A DNA stretch of 64,000 nucleotides from Rhodobacter sp. (GTDB taxonomy: Bacteria > Pseudomonadota > Alphaproteobacteria > Rhodobacterales > Rhodobacteraceae). This document shows positions 43,834 through 52,878 of the stretch, piece after piece. The position numbers and the translations under genes were made by a program. The notes beneath the pieces were generated by a model that was not told the DNA's origin, searched no databases, and saw only the letters and a program-made list of their open reading frames with translations. Location: the NCBI GenBank assembly GCA_027484145.1, contig JAIXUH010000023.1, positions 1 through 64,000 on the forward strand, given 5' to 3'. Numbering within the stretch: the stretch's first letter is position 1; each line of letters opens with the position of its first letter.

Positions 43834-44253
43834 AGCGGGATCCCATCTCTTAGGTTGGCCCGTCTTAGTTTTTCTGTGTGACTGTTACGCGACGGCCCTA
43901 TCAAGGATTGATGACACAGACTGCACGGCGTTTTTGGATGCGGAGTCGTCCTCGCTTCATCGCCAGAACCTGAAGGTTGCAGCGCGGGTGACGGCGAAGG
44001 GGAAGACCTTTGCGGGCTTTCGCTGGCATGTTTGGACCAATGGCGCTTGCCTGTTTCCATCGACATCCAGCACCAGCGCTTTGGCAGCAACCGGCACGCG
44101 ACCTGCGCCGATAGCCACCGCCGCCCATGTCAGGTGCCGGACGTGAACCCCCCCCCTGTGGCATTCGCATGCGCGGCTGAACCTGTGCAGAGTGCGCTTG
44201 GGTCGATACAGGTGCTGATGCGGACGGAACGTCGGCCCCGATCTGTCCGCCGG
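43834..44253. other. Intergenic stretch before the second importer
   Basis: 420 bases holding the promoter of the PhnD-like gene. A plus-strand frame gives the protein-like peptide AARVTAKGKTFAGFRWHVW, but it lacks a start and I do not recognise it. No Pho box is evident. Confidence 0.4.
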
Positions 44254-47200
44254 TCACACCACCAGAAAGTCGAGGTTGGTCAGCGCGAGCCCCGTATCCA
44301 GCACGGCAAACTGCACCCGCGCGCCTGCGCCCGTGCCGTCGGCGTCGTAGTAAAGGTTGCCGTCGTCTTCGTCATAGATGAGACGATGATCTATGGTCGA
44401 TGCCAGCCCCGTGGTGTTGACGACAAATGCCGTGCTGGCAACGGCACCCAACGCCAAGGCGGAAAAGACGGCGTCATCCAGTTCGATGGAATCGTCGGCA
44501 ATGGTAAAGTCGGTCAGCGTCGCGATATTGAGGCCATCCAGTGCTGCGCCAAAGACAAAGACATCCTGACCTGTATGGCCCGTCAGGGTATCGCTGCCGC
44601 CGCCACCGTCAATTCGGTTGTTCCCGGCATTTCCGGTGATCGACTGATTGCCTGCGTTGCCGGTCAGGTTGATCGCCCCGGTTCCGGCGAGGCTGGTGGT
44701 CGTCATCACCTCGATATCGTCATCGGCGGCCAGCACAAAGCTGACGGCGGCGGCGACCTTGTCTGCTGTGCCGGTGCCCGCGCCTTCGTTGATCTGGGTT
44801 CCCGCCGTGCGCACGATGTAGGTATCGTCGCCGAAGGACCCGGACAGCGTATCTGCCGCCCCGGCGGCATCTGTCAGCACGTTGTTGGCCGCATTGCCGG
44901 TGATGGATTGCGCCAGTGCATTGCCGGTCAGGTCAATCACCGACAACCCGCCGGCATTTGTTGTTGTCATGACCTCGATATCGTCATCCGCCGCCAGCAC
45001 GAAACTGACGGCCGCGGCAACCTTGTCGGCCGTGCCATTGCCCGCAATCTCGTTGATCTGGGTGCCAGCCGTCCGCACGATATAGGTATCATCGCCCAAC
45101 GATCCGGCCAGCGTATCGGCGGCCCCCGATGCATCGGTCAGCGTGTTGTTGGCCGCGTTGCCGGTGATCGATTGCGCCAATGCGTTGCCGGTCAGGTCGA
45201 TCACCGTCAGCCCGGCCAGACTGGTGGTGGTCATGATCTCGATGTCATCATCGGCGGCCAGCGTGAAACTGAGCGCGGCGGAGACCTTGTCGGCGGTGCC
45301 CCCTCCCGCGATCTCGTTGATGACGGTGCCTGCCGCCCGCACGATATAGGTATCATCGCCCAGCGACCCGGTCAGGGTGTCGGCGGCCCCTGCTGCATCG
45401 GTCAGCGTGTTGTTGGCCGCATTGCCGGTAATCGCCTGTGCCAGTGCATTGCCGGTCAGGTTGATGACCGTCAGCCCGGCCAGACTGGTGGTGGTCATGA
45501 CCTCGATATCGTCGTCGGCGGCCAGCACATAGCTGACACCGACGGCGGCCCGGTCTGCGGTGCCGTTGTTCGCCACCTCGGTGATGACCGCGCCCGCGAC
45601 ACGGATGATATAGGTGTCATTGCCCGCAAGGCCGACAAGGACATCTTCGCCCACGCCGCCGCCATCCGCCAGCGTGTCACCCGCCGCAGACCCGGTTATG
45701 GTCTGCCACAAGGCATTGCCGGTCAGCGTGACCGCGGTCAGCGCGGTTTGATCGACAGCCGACATGAATTCGATGTTGTCATCGGCCGCCAGCGTAAAGG
45801 TGTCGGCGCTGAACACCCAGTCGAAACCTTCGTTCACCTTCTCGATGATCGTGTCGCCCGAGGTCACGTAGTAGTTGTCGTTGTTGGTCCCGCCGATCAA
45901 GGTGTCGTTGTCGGCCCCGCCATCCAGCGCATCATCACTGCTGCCGCCTTCCAGCGTGTCGTTGCCCGCATCGCCGTACAGGAAATCGACATCGTCGCCA
46001 CCGAAAATTCTGTCTTGTCCGGCACCGCCATAGATATCGTCGCGGTCTGCGCCACCAAGGATCCTGTCATTGCCGCCATTGCCATAGATGTTGTCGTCAC
46101 CCAGACCGCCATCCAAGGTGTCATTGCCTCCTGCGGTGGCAAGGATGCCAACCTGATCTTCGTCCCAATCGCCCCAAATCTGGTCGCCGTCGCCGCCTCC
46201 GAACACCAAGTCGTTGCCGAATGTCATTTCCGCCAGCGTGATCGTGGAACCGGCCATGAGAAGACGGATATCGCCCCACATTTGGTCTTTACCGTCGTTT
46301 CCGTTCAGCCGGTCGTCGCCACCAGCAAACCCTGAGGCGGTATCTGAGTCGTTCGTGATGATGTCGATGTCGCCGTGAATCCAATCATTGCCGATCAAGC
46401 CAGACAGGTCATCGTCGCCACATGTAATGTCACTGGCTGCCCCAACGCTGGATGCGTCGCCATAAAGCTTGCCGGCACTGATAAGGGTGTCGTTGCCCCC
46501 GACAACCTGCCCGCCCGAATTGATCGTGTGGGTATCGCCAAAGAGGCTGGTCAAGAGATCATCATGGGTGTCGTTCTGCTCCAAGTGATCATTGCCGCCA
46601 AATAGCGAGCCGCCAAGAACACTCTGCGCGTCGCCGTGGGCAGTGACGGTTCGCAGAACCGTGCGGGAAATAATGATTTCGTCGTCACCGCCCGTGTAGT
46701 TTTCGCCCGAGAGAACAATATCGGTATCGCCGTAGAACGACGCCACTTCCGTCCCGGCCGAGAGGGTCACGTCAAACGTGTCGTTACCACCGGTCGCGGT
46801 CCCGTTCAAACCCCAGTGATCGCCATATATCGTCACCTCGTCATCGGGCGTGCCGATAAAGCTGTCCGCCCCGCCGATCCCGCCAGCTTGGAAGAAGAAA
46901 TCCCCCATAAACTCCATCGAAAAGCTGGAGGTCAGATCGAACGTATCGACCGCGCCGAACATCTCGCTCCATAAGGTGCTGAAATCCAGCAACATATCGG
47001 CAAGGCTGGCGTTGGGGACGGCGGTAATGAGAATATCGTCGACGCCGTTGTTGGCCAGATCAATGGTGACAGCCGTCACAATGCCCGTGGCCCCGGCAAA
47101 GGTGCCCGTCGCCGTCACCAGATGGTTGTCTGGTGACGTCCACGAGTATTCGGTGGCTGTAGCGGTCACCTGCGTCTGGAACGACAGGTCATCGACCGGC

Positions 47201-47256
47201 GTGCTAAAGGTGAATTGAAAACCTTGGAGTGCGCCAGTGGCATCAAATACGGACAT
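44254..47256 (-). CDS. Large RTX calcium-binding secreted protein with 88-residue repeats
   Basis: 1000 residues from the ATG at 47256, with GAAAGGA upstream; an earlier in-frame ATG eight codons away is less likely. The N-terminal 140 residues (MSVFDATGALQGFQFTFSTP) are a non-repeat domain. RTX nonapeptides follow (GGLGDDNIYGNGGNDRILGG). Residues from about 440 to 880 hold 88-residue repeats built on GDDTYIVRTAGTQINEIAG, SFVLAADDDIEVMTTT and LTGNALAQSITGNAANN. The tail LDTGLALTNLDFLVV is the type I secretion signal. No type I exporter genes are in the window. A cell-surface or biofilm role is plausible but unproven. Confidence 0.85.
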   Translation of the reverse strand: MSVFDATGALQGFQFTFSTPVDDLSFQTQVTATATEYSWTSPDNHLVTATGTFAGATGIVTAVTIDLANNGVDDILITAVPNASLADMLLDFSTLWSEMFGAVDTFDLTSSFSMEFMGDFFFQAGGIGGADSFIGTPDDEVTIYGDHWGLNGTATGGNDTFDVTLSAGTEVASFYGDTDIVLSGENYTGGDDEIIISRTVLRTVTAHGDAQSVLGGSLFGGNDHLEQNDTHDDLLTSLFGDTHTINSGGQVVGGNDTLISAGKLYGDASSVGAASDITCGDDDLSGLIGNDWIHGDIDIITNDSDTASGFAGGDDRLNGNDGKDQMWGDIRLLMAGSTITLAEMTFGNDLVFGGGDGDQIWGDWDEDQVGILATAGGNDTLDGGLGDDNIYGNGGNDRILGGADRDDIYGGAGQDRIFGGDDVDFLYGDAGNDTLEGGSSDDALDGGADNDTLIGGTNNDNYYVTSGDTIIEKVNEGFDWVFSADTFTLAADDNIEFMSAVDQTALTAVTLTGNALWQTITGSAAGDTLADGGGVGEDVLVGLAGNDTYIIRVAGAVITEVANNGTADRAAVGVSYVLAADDDIEVMTTTSLAGLTVINLTGNALAQAITGNAANNTLTDAAGAADTLTGSLGDDTYIVRAAGTVINEIAGGGTADKVSAALSFTLAADDDIEIMTTTSLAGLTVIDLTGNALAQSITGNAANNTLTDASGAADTLAGSLGDDTYIVRTAGTQINEIAGNGTADKVAAAVSFVLAADDDIEVMTTTNAGGLSVIDLTGNALAQSITGNAANNVLTDAAGAADTLSGSFGDDTYIVRTAGTQINEGAGTGTADKVAAAVSFVLAADDDIEVMTTTSLAGTGAINLTGNAGNQSITGNAGNNRIDGGGGSDTLTGHTGQDVFVFGAALDGLNIATLTDFTIADDSIELDDAVFSALALGAVASTAFVVNTTGLASTIDHRLIYDEDDGNLYYDADGTGAGARVQFAVLDTGLALTNLDFLVV
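44621..45940 (-). repeat. 264-bp (88-residue) tandem repeats in the RTX gene
   Basis: The same block recurs at exact 264-base spacing, with marker positions 44621, 44885, 45149, 45413 and about 45677. The three middle copies are nearly identical in sequence and the outer two are diverged. All stay in frame. Confidence 0.75.
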
Positions 47257-47752
47257 TGCAATAATTCCTTTCAGAATCAATCAGCGCATGGCGTTCCGCG
47301 CTCTATGAATACATCAGAAGGCTATCACTTTTATTACGTCGGGCCGTGATGAGCGCATGGCAAAGGGGCCAACGCACACGATCTTGGGTTGTGCCGGAAT
47401 CAAATAGGCACCGGCCTGCAATTGGCGAGATCATAGCAAAACTGCGACGTCATTGCCACTTTTACGCGAAGAAAAGATCCCTTTCAGGCGCGATGAAAAG
47501 GAGGATGGCAGAGTGCAGGAAGAGGGCCGTCCTGCGAAGCGGCGGAACGGGTGACGCCGCAGACATCAGATATACTTGCTAGGGATTGGGGCGCCCACCC
47601 CTTTGCCGCAGGCGCACCGGGCCTTGATCCATAGCCTGACGGATTTTCGGATGACATATGGGCCGTTGCCATCCGCGACGTCCCGATCTTGCGCGCAACC
47701 AACCTTCACGCGGGTTTGGTGAACGTCGGCCGTCGCGGTAGCGGCAATCAGG
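47257..47752. other. Intergenic stretch upstream of the RTX gene
   Basis: About 500 bases with the promoter of the RTX gene and the end of the phn operon. Short frames on both strands show no family features. I did not find a clear terminator or operator. Confidence 0.45.
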
Positions 47753-48361
47753 TCAGCGGTATTTCTCGATGAAGGCGTCAATGTCCAGCGCCCGGATATC
47801 GGGAAGTGCGGCCCGGAGCGCCGCATGGTCCCAATCCCACCATGCGATCTGTTGCAACGCCGCGGCCTGCGGGGCCGCGAACCGCCATTTCAGGTGTCGC
47901 GCGGGCACACCGCCCACGATTTCATAGGGGGCAACATCCTTTGATACCACCGCGCCTGCGCCGATCACCGCACCCGTGCCGACGGTCACACCGGGCAGGA
48001 TCGTGACACCATGGCCGATCCAGACATCATGGCCGATGGTCACCCAATGATCGCGGCGCCACTGGAAAAAGGCGTCGTCATCTTCGCCCAAGCCGAACTG
48101 CGCGGCGCGATAGGTGAAGTGGTGCTGGCTGGCCCGCCATGTGGCGTGGTTGCCGGGGTTGATCCGCGCGCCTTCGGCGATGGAGCAGAACTTGCCGATG
48201 GTGGACCAGACGACGTTGCCGCCTTTGACGATGTAGGAATAGTCGCCAAACGTGACCTCGCGCATCGTCACATGCGCCATCACCTCGGTCCATTTGCCCA
48301 GCGTGCAGTCGACCAGCGTGGCGGTGTCGTGGACGTTGGGCGCTTCGGTCAGCATTTTCAT
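47753..48361 (-). CDS. Hexapeptide-repeat acetyltransferase of the phosphonate operon
   Basis: 202 residues. Left-handed beta-helix repeats run from about 15 to 160, with the trimeric acetyltransferase His region [20 protein letters not shown], then [20 protein letters not shown] and [20 protein letters not shown] as in the chloramphenicol-acetyltransferase-like group. Proteins of this form are recurrent in phn operons and annotated as phosphonate-metabolism acyltransferases. It is the last gene of the operon, 13 bases after the transglutaminase-like gene. It may acetylate an aminophosphonate or a phosphonate-derived amine. Confidence 0.83.
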   Translation of the reverse strand: MKMLTEAPNVHDTATLVDCTLGKWTEVMAHVTMREVTFGDYSYIVKGGNVVWSTIGKFCSIAEGARINPGNHATWRASQHHFTYRAAQFGLGEDDDAFFQWRRDHWVTIGHDVWIGHGVTILPGVTVGTGAVIGAGAVVSKDVAPYEIVGGVPARHLKWRFAAPQAAALQQIAWWDWDHAALRAALPDIRALDIDAFIEKYR

Positions 48362-48374
48362 TTCTGGTTCCGGG

Positions 48375-49193
48375 TCAGGCGGTTGCGGGCATCAGACGGC
48401 GGATCTGGATTCTGTCGAAACGGACCGGTTCGCCGCCCTTCATCACCATGGGTTCGACCAGCAGTTTCAGGTCAACAAAGCCGATCTCGGTCTGGCAAAG
48501 CGCGGAAGAATGGCCCACCGGCACGCGGAACCCGCCTTTTGGGTTCAGCGCAGGCCCGGCATCGCGCCGCCCGATCTGCAGGAAATGCGAGATGTCCCAT
48601 TCCTGTGTCTGCCCATTGGTGCGGGTGACGGCCCAGCAGTGCCCGCTGGTGCATTCGCCGACCTCGGGGAAGAAGTAACCCACCACATAGCCCGCCTCGA
48701 TTCCGGCCGCGCGCAGCGATGCGAGAAAGTAGGTGTGGATATCGACGCAGGAGCCTTCGGTCAGGCCGCAGGCCAGATGGGGCACATGGTCGAAACCATC
48801 GGTGAGTTTTTGGGTGGGATGGCCATAGTCAAACCGTTCGGCCACATGGCGGGCAATGCGGATGGCGCGGGTCAGATCGTCGCCGGTTCCGGCGATCTGC
48901 CGGGCCTCATCCACCAGTGCGGGGGCCGCGCGGGTATAGCGGGACGGGGCTGGATGAAAGATCGCCTCGGGATAGGTGCCGGGCTGGCCGGAAAAGGTGT
49001 AGCGGAACGTCACCTTGGCAGCGTCGGGCGTCACCCACAGAAGTTCTTGCCCCGAAGTCGCCTCGGCCAACCGCCGCACTTGCCCCCCGGTCACGGTGCA
49101 ACCGCTGCAGACGGATGCCGGAGAGGAGAGGCCCGCAGGGGCGAGGATCGGGCCTTCGGTTCCCGCCACGGCGATTTCGACGGCGTAAGGCAT
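48375..49193 (-). CDS. Transglutaminase-like protein in the phn operon
   Basis: 272 residues from the ATG at 49193, which overlaps the PhnE stop (TAATG). The transglutaminase-like catalytic triad is visible: Cys149 in [20 protein letters not shown], His185 in TSGHCWAVT, and Asp200 in QEWDISHF. The N-terminal 100 residues are a beta-rich domain ([12 protein letters not shown]). Members of this fold act as cysteine proteases or amide-bond-forming or -breaking enzymes. It has no signal peptide, so it acts in the cytoplasm. Its place between phnE and an acetyltransferase suggests that it handles an amide or peptide-linked phosphonate. Function unknown. Confidence 0.8.
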   Translation of the reverse strand: MPYAVEIAVAGTEGPILAPAGLSSPASVCSGCTVTGGQVRRLAEATSGQELLWVTPDAAKVTFRYTFSGQPGTYPEAIFHPAPSRYTRAAPALVDEARQIAGTGDDLTRAIRIARHVAERFDYGHPTQKLTDGFDHVPHLACGLTEGSCVDIHTYFLASLRAAGIEAGYVVGYFFPEVGECTSGHCWAVTRTNGQTQEWDISHFLQIGRRDAGPALNPKGGFRVPVGHSSALCQTEIGFVDLKLLVEPMVMKGGEPVRFDRIQIRRLMPATA

Positions 49194-50071
49194 TATCTGG
49201 TTCCCTCCCATGATCCGATGAAGCGTGCCCGGATCAAGCCGGACAGCCAGTCGATCAGATAGACCATCGCGATGATCAGGAAGATGATCGACCACGCCTG
49301 ATCCCACATATAGGCCTGAATCCGGTCTGACAGCAGAAAGCCGATCCCGCCCGCGCCCACGATGCCAAGGATGGTGCCCGAGCGGACGTTGGATTCGAAG
49401 TTGTAAAGCGTGATCGAAAGCAGCACCGGAAAGACCTGCGGCAGGATCGCAAAGCGGATCGCCTGCGTGATCGACCCGCCAGAGGCGACCACACCTTCGA
49501 CCGGTTTGTTCGACGCGTTTTCAATCGCCTCGGAATAAAGCTTGGCCAGAACGCCGATTTCGGACACCGCGATGGCAAGCACACCGGCCAGCGGCCCCAA
49601 CCCGAAGGCACGGATAAAGATCAGCGCAAGGATCAGCGTTTCGAACGACCGGATCACATCGAAACCGCGCCGGAACCCAAGACGCAGCCAGTTCATCCGG
49701 TTGATGGTCTTTGCCCCCACAAAAGCCAGCGGAAAGGCGACCACGGCGCCCAGCAGACTTCCCATAAAGGCCATGGACAGGGTTTCGCCCAGACCCTCCA
49801 GAATGTCGGCAAATTCAGACCATTGCGTCCAGATGTACGGCGGGAACATGAAGCCCAAGACCTGCCCGAACCGCGCCAACCCCGAAAAAATGCGATAAGG
49901 TGAGAAGTCAAAGTCATAAAGGCACCAGCCGAACAGCGCCAGAAAGGCAATCCACAGAGCCGCCGTGCGCAAACGCTGTGGCATGGGCGCGCGAAAGGCC
50001 AAAGGCATGCGGGCCTTGGCGGCGGCAATCTCGGCCGGGGTGACCTTTTGAGTCATAGGGGGAACAGACAT
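49193..50071 (-). CDS. phnE: Phosphonate ABC transporter permease, second copy
   Basis: 292 residues. About six hydrophobic segments; RSFETLILALIFIRAFGLGP, LAGVLAIAVSEIGVLAKLYS, EAIENASNKPVEGVVASGGS and FESNVRSGTILGIVGAGGIG are PhnE family blocks. The start overlaps the preceding permease stop by one base. Two different PhnE subunits in one operon point to a heterodimeric channel. Confidence 0.9.
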   Translation of the reverse strand: MSVPPMTQKVTPAEIAAAKARMPLAFRAPMPQRLRTAALWIAFLALFGWCLYDFDFSPYRIFSGLARFGQVLGFMFPPYIWTQWSEFADILEGLGETLSMAFMGSLLGAVVAFPLAFVGAKTINRMNWLRLGFRRGFDVIRSFETLILALIFIRAFGLGPLAGVLAIAVSEIGVLAKLYSEAIENASNKPVEGVVASGGSITQAIRFAILPQVFPVLLSITLYNFESNVRSGTILGIVGAGGIGFLLSDRIQAYMWDQAWSIIFLIIAMVYLIDWLSGLIRARFIGSWEGTR

Positions 50072-50985
50072 CAGCGCACTCCCAATCCGATGAAGCGGTG
50101 CCGCAGCTTTTCTGACCCGTAGTCGATGAGCATGACGGTCACGAGAATGATCACGAACAGCGCCGAAAGGTCGGTGTATTCCTGCAGGCTGACGGCGGTG
50201 CGGAATTCCTGCCCCAAGCCACCTGCGCCGACGTAGCCGATGATAGATGAGGAGCGGACGTTGATCTCGAACCGCAGGAGGGTATAGCTGAGGATATTGG
50301 GCAGCACCTGTGGCACGGCGCCATAGCGGATCATGTCAAACCACGTCCCGCCCGAAGCCTTGATGCCATCCAGCGGGCGCATGTCGATGTTTTCATTGGC
50401 TTCCGAGTAGAGCTTGCCCAGCGCCCCCACGCAGTGCAGCGATATGGCCATTACCCCGGCCATCGGGCCGATGCCAAAGCTGAACACGAAGATCAGCGCC
50501 CAGACCAGATCGGGCACGGTGCGGGCAATCTCCAGAAACCGGCGGGTGAACCACAAAAGCCATGGGTTGGGTGACAGGTTCCGCGCCGCAGGAAAGCTTA
50601 ACAGAAAGCCGCCCACCACGCCGAATGTCGTGGCCATGAAGGCGATCAGGATGGTTTCGGCCAAAAGGACCGCCCATGTGCGCCACGCCCAGAACCAGTT
50701 CGCCAGATCAGCGCCCAGCGTGGACCAGTGCAGCGAAGGGATGGTCTTTTCCAGATACTCGCCCAGACGCGGCAAACCAGCCGGAATGATCCAGCGTTCG
50801 GCCCGCGACCCATCGGCCAGCGTCACTTGGTTGACCTTGAAGAAATCGCTCATATGGGCAGAGGCAAAGAACAGGATCAGAAACACGATTGTGCTGGCAG
50901 CCCAGATCAGCCGCGACCGGGCACGCGCCGCAGCATAAGCCGATTCAAAGGCCTGAACGGCAGGCGAAAGGGAAACCGTGGTCAT
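50071..50985 (-). CDS. phnE: Phosphonate ABC transporter permease, first copy
   Basis: 304 residues from the ATG at 50985 (an ATG at 51000 is also in frame). Family blocks are ARTVPDLVWALIFVFSFGIG, PMAGVMAISLHCVGALGKLY, SEANENIDMRPLDGIKASGG and FEINVRSSSIIGYVGAGGLG. A periplasmic loop of about 60 residues follows the first helix. It pairs with the permease encoded next, from which it is separated by a one-base overlap. A strong stem-loop lies between it and phnD. Confidence 0.9.
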   Translation of the reverse strand: MTTVSLSPAVQAFESAYAAARARSRLIWAASTIVFLILFFASAHMSDFFKVNQVTLADGSRAERWIIPAGLPRLGEYLEKTIPSLHWSTLGADLANWFWAWRTWAVLLAETILIAFMATTFGVVGGFLLSFPAARNLSPNPWLLWFTRRFLEIARTVPDLVWALIFVFSFGIGPMAGVMAISLHCVGALGKLYSEANENIDMRPLDGIKASGGTWFDMIRYGAVPQVLPNILSYTLLRFEINVRSSSIIGYVGAGGLGQEFRTAVSLQEYTDLSALFVIILVTVMLIDYGSEKLRHRFIGLGVR

Positions 50986-51007
50986 GCACTGCCCATCCAT
51001 AAAGGGA

Positions 51008-51031
51008 ACGGCGGCCCAAGGGGGCCGCCGT
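51008..51031 (-). terminator. Stem-loop between phnD and phnE
   Basis: ACGGCGGCCC (51008-51017) pairs perfectly with GGGCCGCCGT (51022-51031) around a four-base loop, directly after the phnD stop at 51045. No U tract is seen; an RNA stabiliser or attenuator is likely. Confidence 0.55.
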
Positions 51032-51044
51032 CGATCAGATCAGA

Positions 51045-51947
51045 TCAGCTTTTGCGGTTTGCCTTGATCCAGGCGCGCATGTCGATGATCCACTGGTAAC
51101 GCTCGTGGTTCACCTCGATATAGCCCTTGTCGGTCGAGGTATCGCCGCCGGTCATTTCCTTGTAAACCTCGGGCGCAGCGGTCGGCAGCGCCAGAAGGGC
51201 GGCCTTGACTTCATCGATCATCGGCTGCGGCAGGTTGTTGCGCGTGGTGACCGGGCCGTTGGTGATTTCGGGCGACTGCCAGATGACGCAGATTTCGCCT
51301 TCCTTGATCATGCCCTTGGACGCCATCAACTGATAAACGCCCGAGGTTTCGTTGTCCTGATAGGTGGCGGCGGCATCAAACTGCTTGTTGACCACGCCCT
51401 GAACGCCCGCTTCATGGCTGCCCGAGAAGGGAGTGCCTGCGAAGAAGGTTTCCATTTCATAGCCCTGCTGCACAAGGTTATACAGCGGCACGGCATAGCC
51501 CGAGGTGCTGTCGGGGTCGGCGAAAGCCAGAACCTTGCCCTTCAGATCGTCGATGGTCTTGTAGCCGCTGTCGCAGCGCACCGTGACGATGCTGTAATAG
51601 CCCGTGGCGCCGTTTATGCTTTGCGAAGCGAGCAGTGGCTGGACGTTGCCTTCGCTGGCGGTATAGGCGGCGGCATAGGCGGACGAGCCGAGGAAAGCGA
51701 ATTCGATCTGGTCGGCAGCCAAAGCCTGAATCACGCCGTCAAAGTTGCCAGCGGTGAAGATCTCCAGATCCACGCCGAGGGTCTTTTCCATATAGGCTTC
51801 GAAGCCCTTGTAGCGGGCCAGACGGTCCTGCTCGTTCTCGCTCGACAGGATGCCGAACTTGACGGTCTTGTAATCGGCTTTCCAGTCCTGCGCCATTGCG
51901 GGCACGGCGGCCAGAAGGGCAAGGGCAGTCACAGCAAACAGACGCAT
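51045..51947 (-). CDS. phnD: Phosphonate ABC transporter substrate-binding protein
   Basis: 300 residues from the ATG at 51947, with AAAGGA upstream. Signal peptide MRLFAVTALALLAAVPAMAQ. The mature protein shows the PhnD fold: VKFGILSSENEQDRLARYKG, VDLEIFTAGNFDGVIQALAA, DQIEFAFLGSSAYAAAYTA, and DLKGKVLAFADPDSTSGYAV with the family's phosphonate-binding Ser/Thr stretch. It binds organophosphonates in the periplasm and feeds the two PhnE permeases. Confidence 0.92.
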   Translation of the reverse strand: MRLFAVTALALLAAVPAMAQDWKADYKTVKFGILSSENEQDRLARYKGFEAYMEKTLGVDLEIFTAGNFDGVIQALAADQIEFAFLGSSAYAAAYTASEGNVQPLLASQSINGATGYYSIVTVRCDSGYKTIDDLKGKVLAFADPDSTSGYAVPLYNLVQQGYEMETFFAGTPFSGSHEAGVQGVVNKQFDAAATYQDNETSGVYQLMASKGMIKEGEICVIWQSPEITNGPVTTRNNLPQPMIDEVKAALLALPTAAPEVYKEMTGGDTSTDKGYIEVNHERYQWIIDMRAWIKANRKS

Positions 51948-51975
51948 GATGTATCCTTTGAGGTGGGTTGAGAAA

Positions 51976-52782
51976 TCAGGCCGGCACAAGGACGCGCGCG
52001 GCGGTCGAGGTCACGGCTTCGTTGAACTCGGCCAGCCCTTCGCTGCCGTAGATGTCACGCACGACATCATCGGTCAGTTGCCGGGGGGTGCCGTCAAAGA
52101 ACACCCGGCCGTCGCGCATGGCGATGATGCGTTGGCAATAGGCGCGGGCCGTATCCAGCGTGTGCAGGTTCACCAGCACGGTGATGCCGTCATCGCGGTT
52201 GATGCTGCGCAGCGCTTCCATCACGCGGGTGGCATTGCCGGGGTCAAGGCTGGCGATGGGTTCATCGGCCAGCATGATCCGGGGGTTCTGCACCAGCGCC
52301 CGTGCAATCGCCACGCGCTGCTGCTGGCCACCTGACAGGGTGCCTGCGCGCTGCAGCGCTTGGGGGGCAAGCTCCAGCCGGTCGAGCGCGCGGATGGCGA
52401 TCGTCCGCTCGGCATCCGAAAACCGCATGGCCATCGAGGAGAAAAAGCCGTGATCCGCCAACCGCCCGACCAGCACATTTGTCAGAACATCCAGCCGGTC
52501 CACCAGATTGAACTGCTGAAAGATCATCGCGCAGTCGCGTCGCCACTGCCGCAATTCACGCCCGCGCAGTTTGGTGACATCGGTGCCGCCAAAGCGGATC
52601 GAGCCCTCGGTCGGGTCGATCAGCCGGTTGATCAGCCGCAGCAGCGTGGATTTTCCGGCACCCGAGCGGCCGATCACACCCACGAACTGGCCGGGGGCAA
52701 AGTCGAGTGTCACGGAATCCACCGCGCGGGTGGAGCCAAACTGGCGGCCTAGGCCGGAGAGGGAGAGGATGTGCTTTTCCAT
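51976..52782 (-). CDS. phnC: Phosphonate ABC transporter ATP-binding protein
   Basis: 268 residues from the ATG at 52782. Walker [11 protein letters not shown]-loop [20 protein letters not shown], signature [19 protein letters not shown], Walker [21 protein letters not shown] and switch His [11 protein letters not shown]. The NLHTLDTA form is typical of PhnC. It is the first gene of the transporter block. The 96-base gap before it holds a palindrome shared with the phnF promoter and a Pho-box-like sequence, so the block may have its own promoter. Confidence 0.92.
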   Translation of the reverse strand: MEKHILSLSGLGRQFGSTRAVDSVTLDFAPGQFVGVIGRSGAGKSTLLRLINRLIDPTEGSIRFGGTDVTKLRGRELRQWRRDCAMIFQQFNLVDRLDVLTNVLVGRLADHGFFSSMAMRFSDAERTIAIRALDRLELAPQALQRAGTLSGGQQQRVAIARALVQNPRIMLADEPIASLDPGNATRVMEALRSINRDDGITVLVNLHTLDTARAYCQRIIAMRDGRVFFDGTPRQLTDDVVRDIYGSEGLAEFNEAVTSTAARVLVPA

Positions 52783-52819
52783 GACGCACACCCTGCCGAC
52801 GCATCACAAAACTCAGGCA

Positions 52820-52831
52820 TCATCCGGATGA
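52820..52831. promoter_or_regulatory. TCATCCGGATGA palindrome before phnC, candidate PhnF operator
   Basis: A perfect 12-bp palindrome 38 bases upstream of phnC. An 11-of-12 match (TCATTCGGATGA) lies 17 bases before phnF at 59200-59211. Shared position and sequence point to the operon's own regulator. Confidence 0.6.
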
Positions 52832-52849
52832 ATTCTGCGACTCAGTTTG

Positions 52850-52867
52850 GCGACACTCTGGTGACGC
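52850..52867 (-). promoter_or_regulatory. Weak Pho-box-like sequence before phnC
   Basis: On the minus strand GCGTCAC-CAGA-GTGTCGC has the 7-4-7 spacing of a Pho box (CTGTCAT repeats), with five of seven matches in each half. Suggestive only. Confidence 0.35.
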
Positions 52868-52878
52868 CGGGATGAAGG

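Noticed and set aside
44621-45940. Regular repeats that might suggest a CRISPR array
   Set aside because: The unit is 264 bases, fully coding and in frame, without short repeats and unique spacers.
44032-46335. 767-codon plus-strand open frame opposite the RTX repeats
   Set aside because: Periodic composition follows the antisense of the 264-bp repeats; the minus-strand frame has the RTX motifs, signal and start.
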